Below, in pieces: positions 19,991 to 27,330 of a stretch of DNA of 27,330 nucleotides. Each line of letters begins with the position of its first letter. The stretch's first letter is position 1. The notes below the pieces were generated by a model. It did no database searches, was not told the origin of the DNA, and was given only the letters and a program-made list of their open reading frames with translations. A program made the position numbers and the translations under genes. The stretch covers positions 1 to 27,330 of the forward strand of contig JAOXYB010043615.1 in assembly GCA_028565635.1 (NCBI GenBank), given 5' to 3'. The stretch is from Phoronis ovalis. Lineage: Eukaryota > Phoronida > Phoronidae.

Positions 19991-22900
19991 TCTCAATTAA
20001 TTTGCAGACTCTTGCATTAAAAAGTAATTTCCAGTATGATGATCAGGTAATCAAGTTCATCCAAGATTTAAATTATCAATAAAACTATGATTTCTTACTA
20101 ATTATGTTTTATTCTACAGTCCCTAAACAGCTTGCGAAAGATGTTAAATGTTAATTACAGCATGACTGAACAGTGATTTGCGTATTGTACTTCCTTTGTG
20201 ACATCAATTAATTTCCTGTGTGCAATATGTTTATGGAGTCAATTTTCAAATTCAGATTTCTCAGATATTCTGCAGCTTAGAATTGACCAGAATGAAAATA
20301 AAACTAAAAAGTTTAAAAATTCATAATGCCTGCTGTTGGCAAGCAACTTCTGGCAAAATGACTTAAATTATGCAAAAGAAGACTATAACATTTCATATAC
20401 CCACTTTTTTTATACAAGAATTTTCAACAGATATTTCATCTACTAATGACGAGAAACATTTCTTGTTAATTAATTATTTCTTTTCGAGCAAGAGCATCTT
20501 TTTTAAAGATTGCTACCAGGCAGTTATTCCTGACACACTACACTTTGACGTAAGTAGAAATTAAATTGCTTTCATAAAAATTCATTAATTTCTCAGTTTT
20601 TACAAGATCCACATACACCAGTAAACAATATCCTGGATGAAGCGATAATCCTGGACAAAAATCAATCTTTGTGTATGGACACTAGCAATGATCAGTCCTA
20701 CGTAATATATGAATTTAATCCACACTAAAGTCTTCCATAAGCTCAATTAAACTGATTGTTTTTCTAATGAAATTCACAACATAGTGATCTGGCCAATCAA
20801 GTGAACGTCAGTGGGAATTTATTTAACACCACACACATCTCATATAATCCAGCAGCTAAAAGCCTGGGAATTAAAAGAAATTTATTGTGTAGTGTATATA
20901 TGTAATTATGCTGATAGCAAAACATCTGATCGTTTTAAAGGCAACAAATAATCAGATAAATGATGACAATCAGTGTTATATAAATAGAACTGATTTTTAA
21001 AATTATGGCAAAATGTTTTAAATGTTCTACAAAAACACCTGTGAAAAACTTAAGTTATAATAAAACAATTTATAATATAATAAACTAACTTGTGACAGAA
21101 ATTCTCAAATAAATATGTATGTCACCAAAATTACTAACCAACTTTGTATCACCCATTAATTACATTAAAAAATACTAAAACTGACTTTTCCAAATACAAA
21201 GTTGTAGGAACCTGCACAATCAACAACTGGTGCATGTGATATAAATGTGTAAAGCACTAATCCATAAAAAGATGAAAGTTAAACATGTCTTCAATACACA
21301 TCAAAGGTCTTCACATTGCAGCACTTCAAAAATTGATCTCTAATCTAGTATTGCATGATTGATGGCTTAACTTTTGTCACCTCTCAACTTAACAATAATA
21401 CGTTTTCACTGTGCTTCAATATATGTATATATCCATTATAAATCTCAACTATAATGTCCTCATTACCAATGTCATCTTCAGATTACATGTGATTTCCAAG
21501 CAGCAAATAGCAGCATATGTCAGCTGCAATGGCACATTTGACAATTTTAACGATTGATGACACAAGATAATTATTCAAAATATATCTAGGGATTATGAGT
21601 CATTTAACTGCTAACACAAGTTGATATCATAAATAATAAAAAATGTCTTATCCTTGATATATGCACAGTCTGCTGTCCATTTTCCCCACAACATCCAGGC
21701 ACAACAAATTCTATTACAAAGTACATTTTTAGACCATGCACAAGGTACTGAAAACACCACAAGTTAATTGTGTTTGGTTACTGCAAGCATATCCCAAGTT
21801 AACATAATTGCCATGAAGTACTCTACATGTTTGCTAAGAATATTTACTCATATAAATACTTAATTTCATTCTGAGAAAACCTTTCCCAAATTATACCTAG
21901 AGAGACGTCAACAGATATAAATTTTTCACAGGTATTTCAGTACAAAAGATGAGATCACTTTATTGATTTAGTTAAATACATAGCTGACAAAAATTGTCTT
22001 AAAAAAGATTCCAAAATGATCCATGGTACAACCTAGCAAAAATAAGCAATAGAAAAAAATTAAAAGTCATCCATCAAAGACATCATAATTTCCCATACTA
22101 TCATCAAATTAAAAGTACACTCGAGGAATACGTTTTCAATGGTTAACGCAAGTCCTTATTCCAGTATTATGTTTCTACCTTGCTCAAAAATAATCAGCCC
22201 GAGACGAAGCAAGCAGCAATGCCGTGTGAATACAAGTTAACAAGTGATATTGTTACCTGACTTTTGTTATCCAATTAACAGGTGCTCTATGATACGTTAA
22301 ATTAACAAAGAGCAATATGTACTGTTCAATAATTAATAATGAAACATGGAATTATATAGAATAACATTTGAACAAGAATAGATTTTTAATAAATACATAT
22401 TTACCCTAACTGAGGGGGAGATTCCTATATGATTCCAGTTACAGTAAAGGTAGACTTGAACAACTTAGAATGAAATTATTATCATGTTGGTGACAATACT
22501 ATTGTTTTCCATCACCGTGAAATCTATATTATAAAGTTATATATTTTAAGGTTATAGCTCTTCCTCATTTCTGCGTTTTCAAAAGGATAAAATGAATGGC
22601 TATAGTAAAGAGTAAATCTGTAGTTATTAGTACTATCTGAAATACTAGAAATTTTGCATATTTGTAATTTGACTGACTAACCAGTAACGTGTCCATAAGA
22701 CCAGAATTACGTGCGTTCTGACAATGAGAATCTCATTCAGAATACTATTGCAGAAGATGAATTTGGAATGATCTTCTCCAAAGCAATAAACTAAATATTT
22801 TTAGTTCTTCATAAAAATATTTATGGATTATGGATATTTTAATAGTTCATTAGAAATGTCAAAACAATTTATAACACAAAAAGAAGAAATAAGATACATC

Positions 22901-23055
22901 CAGATATAAATATTCCCTCAAAATGAATCATAGGAAAAGTGACATCAGTTTTAATGATCTAGACACATGAATGGAACTGAGAAACATGCTTTTGTCTCTT
23001 GGAAAAAGGAGAATGAATAGGACGCCTTAAATTCATCTGTAATAAACTGTAAGAA

Positions 23056-23389
23056 CAGGGCTGTCTAACATCTACTAATTATCACACATAAATGTTGAAC
23101 AGTTCATCTAAATTGTTTTATATGGACCCATTTGATTGGACACTCACCAAGAAATCATCTAGGTATAACACTGATAAGTGACGTGTGACACACTGAGTTC
23201 TTTGAACACTCCCAATTATAATTAGTTGAAGATGAGTGTTTAACGAACTAGGTGAGATTCACACATAACTTGTCACAGCCAGACAATTTTTTGGTGAGTG
23301 CATAACAAATTGGGTCTGTATAAAAAGATTTACCGTATGTGAGTGTTCAGTGATCGTGTGTAATAATCAGTAGATGCTGGGCAGCCCTG
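23056..23389. mobile_element. Foldback MITE-like element, hAT-type ends
   Basis: The 334-bp interval is a long imperfect palindrome. The outer ends CAGGGCTG (23056) and CAGCCCTG (23389) are perfect inverted repeats. Inward, CATCTACTAATTATCACACA pairs with the reverse complement CATCTACTGATTATTACACA; further in, GACCCA..TTTG and CACTCACCAA recur inverted. A short inner hairpin is built from GTTCTTTGAACACTC and GAGTGTTTAACGAAC. Flanking 8-mers TGTAAGAA and TTTAAGTC agree at five of eight positions, consistent with a decayed 8-bp target duplication. It has no coding capacity. hAT assignment rests on the CAGGGCTG end and the 8-bp duplication only. Confidence 0.65.
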
Positions 23390-25267
23390 TTTAAGTCGAT
23401 CTGAAATCATCATTAAGCAAGTATGCGGTTTTTTTCCAAATCTGTTTATTTAAACCAGGAACTAACTTGACAACAGTAAAATGTATAATAGCTTTTTTGA
23501 TAAGGACAATCACTTACAAAATCCCTTTTTATTCATTTCAAGAAATGGATATGATAAATATTTTTTACAAGGTGAAAATGGAATTCTTTATTTCTACAGA
23601 TATAAAACAATTTGATATATTACTGACAGCTCATGTGTGTAACCACTGTTTCCATTTTTTTATTGGCAACAAAACTTGCTAATGCTAGATATAGGGGAGA
23701 TTTAAAATGATAGTTTTATGTATTATAATCAGCAATTGATTTGTTTGCAAAATCAGTCTTGTTTCTACATGTTTGATCGATTAATAACCTGTAAAAATAT
23801 TAAATTACAAAATTTTTGAATAGAATGAAAATTATAGCATAATATTTTTCTTATAAAAAGGAAACTACTTCTCTATTTACACATAAACACAATGATATCC
23901 ACATATTTAAAGATATTCAATGTTAAAGTTAAATAAAATGTATGTATACCACTTTGTTAGCAATTTTAGCATGTGCACTAATTATAGTAATGTAGCATGC
24001 AAACTGAGTAATTTCTGATGGTTCTTCTTAAATCCAAATTGAATGGACTTGATGAGAGTGCTTTCCAGTGCAAACTCTAGGGATTTAGCTTCAGCATTAG
24101 AGATTTGTTTTGCATTTTTAAGTTTGCCAATACTAAATCTGTCTAATACCGATAATTTAGTTATGTGAAACTGTCACATAAAAAAAAATATATTTTGCCC
24201 AGGTATGACCAAGGGTAATAGGTCTAGCATATCGTTAGAAAGTAAATACTAAGTTTATTGTAAATAAGCAATTCCTAAAAATGTGGTTGTGTAGATATTT
24301 GAGAGTTACAAAGACAGAAAACACCATATTTTGACTGACAAAAATATTAGACAGTGTTTTCTTTTGCAAAAATAACATAAAACGTATGAAATAATTTTTG
24401 TAAGACACACTTTTGTAAGTAAAAATTACAATCAAGCTCTTCTAATTCTACATCTTTTACAAAACAGGTAGTCTGAAATTTATTTATTTTTATAAAATGA
24501 GCACAAGGTAAAATTTATTAGACATTAAACTCGAAGCCTTATCCTGTTCAAAAAGCGATAGATAAGTTGTATAAAAGTGGAAATATTTGTAGACGAAAAT
24601 TAGTGAAAAACACTGTCCATTGCAAAAGTAAGCATCTATGCTTGAAATGTTTTTGCATCTGTACTGCTAGATTTAGGCACATAATAGAAATATCTGATTT
24701 CAAACGTAAAAATAGAGCTAATGGGTACTGAATCTGCACTTTTGGAGCTGCTGACGTAGTTATATTTTATCACTAGTAAAGAATGCAAAGCAGGAAACAC
24801 GGTACCTTGCAATGCATTTCATCAGATTGAAATATATTAACGTGGAAATATTTTTGCATTTTTTAACACAACATAAGCAACAACAGACAAACTATCTACA
24901 AGCAAGTAGAAGACTAACAAAAGGGGGAAAATGAATCTATAATTGTTTATATGCTGGACTTATTGCCCTAAGTATGACAATACTACAAAGTAACCAATTG
25001 GAGAATATATATACATACATATGAATTAGGCATATACACTACAACAGGAAACACTTTGGCATGGAACTGTAACCATGAGTGTTTAGAGATTTATGGATCA
25101 ATTTCAGAGCTTTATCTAAAAGCAGAGTTAATTCAGACTTTCTAATGCAGCCAGAAAAATTCAATGTTTTATTGATTTTGAAATTCATCAAAATATACTT
25201 TCTAGAAAGTTAATTCCTATGACTTAAAAATGTTAATAGCATGGTCATCAAAACTGAAAACACAGTA

Positions 25268-25676
25268 TTAATGATTTATGTATGTGCCACCAGGAGTCAC
25301 TATTTTACAATAACAAAGATGTTGAATAATTCGTGAGTCTTATTGCAGAACAGTGTGCTTTATCTTTTTAAGCAGATTCTGTTTAAGGGGGTAGGAAGTT
25401 CTTAGTGGGTGGAATGGATCACCATTTTCGATGAATTGGTGCATAGCCTTTTACAGTCTCTGTGGCCATGGTCTGAGGTACAGCATGGATGTGATTTTTG
25501 AGGTCAAGCCAAAAGGTCTGTTGGAGAGGCAGGAACAATGGCAATTTTTCATACAAAAAATATTCCATGCTTAGTGTAATCCTTGTCTCAAGCTTCCAGT
25601 ACTGTCTCCCACCAGGTACAGCTTCAACTACTGTGACATTCTCCAGGAGGAACAAGTGCCATCTGGTGGAAGACAT
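25268..25676 (-). pseudogene. Decayed DDE-type transposase C-terminus
   Basis: A minus-strand open stretch (25419-25676) includes LPLFLPLQQTFWLDLKNHIH, resembling the PLPTTLDDLKxRI segment near the end of Tc1/mariner-like transposases. About 110 bases downstream, KIVTPGGTYINH (25268-25306) resembles the closing V-x-x-GGTHIEHL motif of the same proteins. The two pieces are separated by stops and the catalytic part is not recognised, so this is a fragment. The match is from memory of family motifs and is modest. The plus-strand open frame over the same bases is read as a shadow. Confidence 0.38.
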
Positions 25677-27330
25677 TGGTATTTCTAGTTCTAAAGTACA
25701 AGAAAATAATGTCCAGCAAATGTCGGATCATTTCTAATTGAGGCCAAAAATATCCAAATGTTTTTTTACAGATCCAGACCTTTTTTTCTAAAAATGTCAA
25801 CATTTTTGGTATACAGCTAGTTAGAAATTGTTACTCTCAAAAGCTTGCCTCCACCCAAACTATATCGAAGACTCTCCCTCCACGGCTGCACAAAGCAAAA
25901 AAATTGTTCTAATAATTACTGCACATATGGACCTTTCAGTTTTGCACAATTCGCAATCATGAATTTGATTTTAACAAGCCCACTTGGGAGTATAAGCATC
26001 CATGATTTATTTTAAGTAACCACTGGAATGCAGCCCCACACTCAGCCATTTGACATTGATTCCTTTCTGTAGAGTGAAGCAATCAGGAAGTGATGGGGAT
26101 TCATGGGCGTATGATTACCATTTCACAGAAATGAGCAATTCAGAGAAGTGCAATGACTATATATGACACATTCTTAGGCATCATACCATATATACAGCCC
26201 CTACAAATCTTACCATAATATAAGCACACGGAAAAACAAGAACAAAATCTAAACTGTCATATCAAAAGCAGAATTTTTTTTCCTTATTTTAATTCCTTAT
26301 AGCACATAGCACCTGTTTCACCCTAAGCCACATCAGTCAAAACTAATTATCTGACATAGAAAAATCTCACAATGGTACATCCAATTATACGCCTAATTAC
26401 CTGTTGCCTTTCAACTGCCTAAGCAAGGTGATTTCCTGTGTGATTTATGTCTCTGGCTCAATACACATAATGATACATTACTATACTTAACAGATCATAA
26501 TGATATCATTTTAATGAGGCATAAGGAAGACATGGATATATTTACTTTCTTTAGTTTTCCTGAGGAAGACAGCAGAATAACGTTTAGTATTCAGGATGTG
26601 TTTTTTTTAATCCAAATTGAAACTGTAAACTGTTTTTACTTTTATAGCTGTAAGATGTGTGCTACTATTACTAGCACCAAACTCTGAGATATCAATGAAT
26701 ATTTGTTTAATCAAAAACAGTATAGCATGCATATTATTCCCTATTGCCCTTAGGGTTCATCAATAATATTAGTTAACTGTGGGTGATTCTGCTGGGAGTA
26801 CTAGTGGGTGGGTGCATTTACAGCAAATTTATTATCAGGTGTTCCAGTTCTATCACTATAACTCATACAAGGGAAGTTCACAATTATATTTCAAAGCTAA
26901 AATTTAATTTAATTGGGAATTCTAGGAATCTGAACTGTTTGCATGATGTTATTCAACCAATGTTGTGGTTTGTTATATCCATAGTAGAAACCCAGATACT
27001 TGCCATTCATAAGAGATTAAACAAGCTGTTTTTCTAGTTCTGGTCAATTTCAAGCATACCTATACCTACCAAGGGATTCTTGAGAATTTTTAGGAGCAAA
27101 CCTGATATGGTTTATATATCAAGGAGTATTTTCTTCAAAATTGACAGGACACTATCCATAGCAAAAACAATAGTGGCATTCACAGTCACAATTTGAAGCG
27201 CTTCATGACAATTAAAGCGCTTTATATCAAAATGCTTTACTTTCCATTCATACTCGCATGCTTGTAAAGTGTGTTCTATCTTGAAGGATCCTGGAGTGTT
27301 TCATTCCATTTTAATGCGCTTTTGATATAT

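Larger units (their letters stand above)
19991..27330. other. 5' flank or upstream intron, no recognised gene
   Basis: More than 7 kb upstream of the first placed exon contains no dystrobrevin-like exon and no convincing gene on either strand. It holds the foldback element at 23056-23389 and a transposase relic near 25268-25676. Promoter or further 5' UTR exons may lie here, but I cannot point to one. Confidence 0.6.

Noticed and set aside
26783-27037. Plus-strand 84-codon open frame
   Set aside because: Composition is like random AT-rich sequence; there is no motif, no splice context and no neighbour supporting a gene.
1-27330. CRISPR array, bacterial operon, tRNA or rRNA gene
   Set aside because: No regularly spaced identical repeats, no operon-like dense coding and no cloverleaf or rRNA sequence recognised. 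The window is animal nuclear DNA with a split gene.

Overview
The window is AT-rich animal nuclear DNA holding most of one split gene on the minus strand: a dystrobrevin (dystrophin-associated coiled-coil protein of the DTNA/DTNB/Dyb family). The long AT-rich introns (about 0.24 to 4 kb), canonical GT..AG junctions and an N-filled assembly gap show a draft eukaryotic assembly. The exon sequences are clearly dystrobrevin but diverged from the vertebrate proteins, which suggests an invertebrate. An arthropod is my best guess, and the taxon is not proven by what I can see.

The gene is read from high to low coordinates. I can place 15 exons that chain without a single phase conflict: 19846-19990 (probable upstream coding or 5' exon), 17556-17651, 16869-16949, 16078-16291, 15528-15613, 13447-13598, 13067-13175, 11351-11517 (ZZ zinc finger), 8484-8611, 6888-6986, 6267-6396 (syntrophin-binding type helix), 4901-4986 and 1818-2028 (paired coiled coils), 1039-1165, and 304-441. 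From the conserved methionine at 17622 this gives about 598 codons, ending inside a codon at 304. The C-terminal exon or exons lie beyond the left edge. Known dystrobrevins join dystrophin (through the coiled coils) and syntrophins at the cytoplasmic face of muscle and neuronal membranes.

Three further pieces look like isoform choices. A 27-bp phase-neutral microexon (12799-12825) sits just before the ZZ finger. A 104-bp open segment with a well-placed ATG (7932-8035) ends with a compatible donor. An open extension (2029-2306) turns the second coiled-coil exon into a 489-bp phase 0-0 exon that could replace exon 4901-4986. The upstream exon at 19846-19990 would add 58 residues before the usual dystrobrevin N-terminus.

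The right part (19991-27330) has no gene I can recognise. It holds a 334-bp foldback element with hAT-like ends (23056-23389) and a decayed DDE-type transposase tail (about 25268-25676). The introns hold two families of diverged tandem duplications (17788-18010 and 19020-19500) and a 100-bp run of N (14401-14500).
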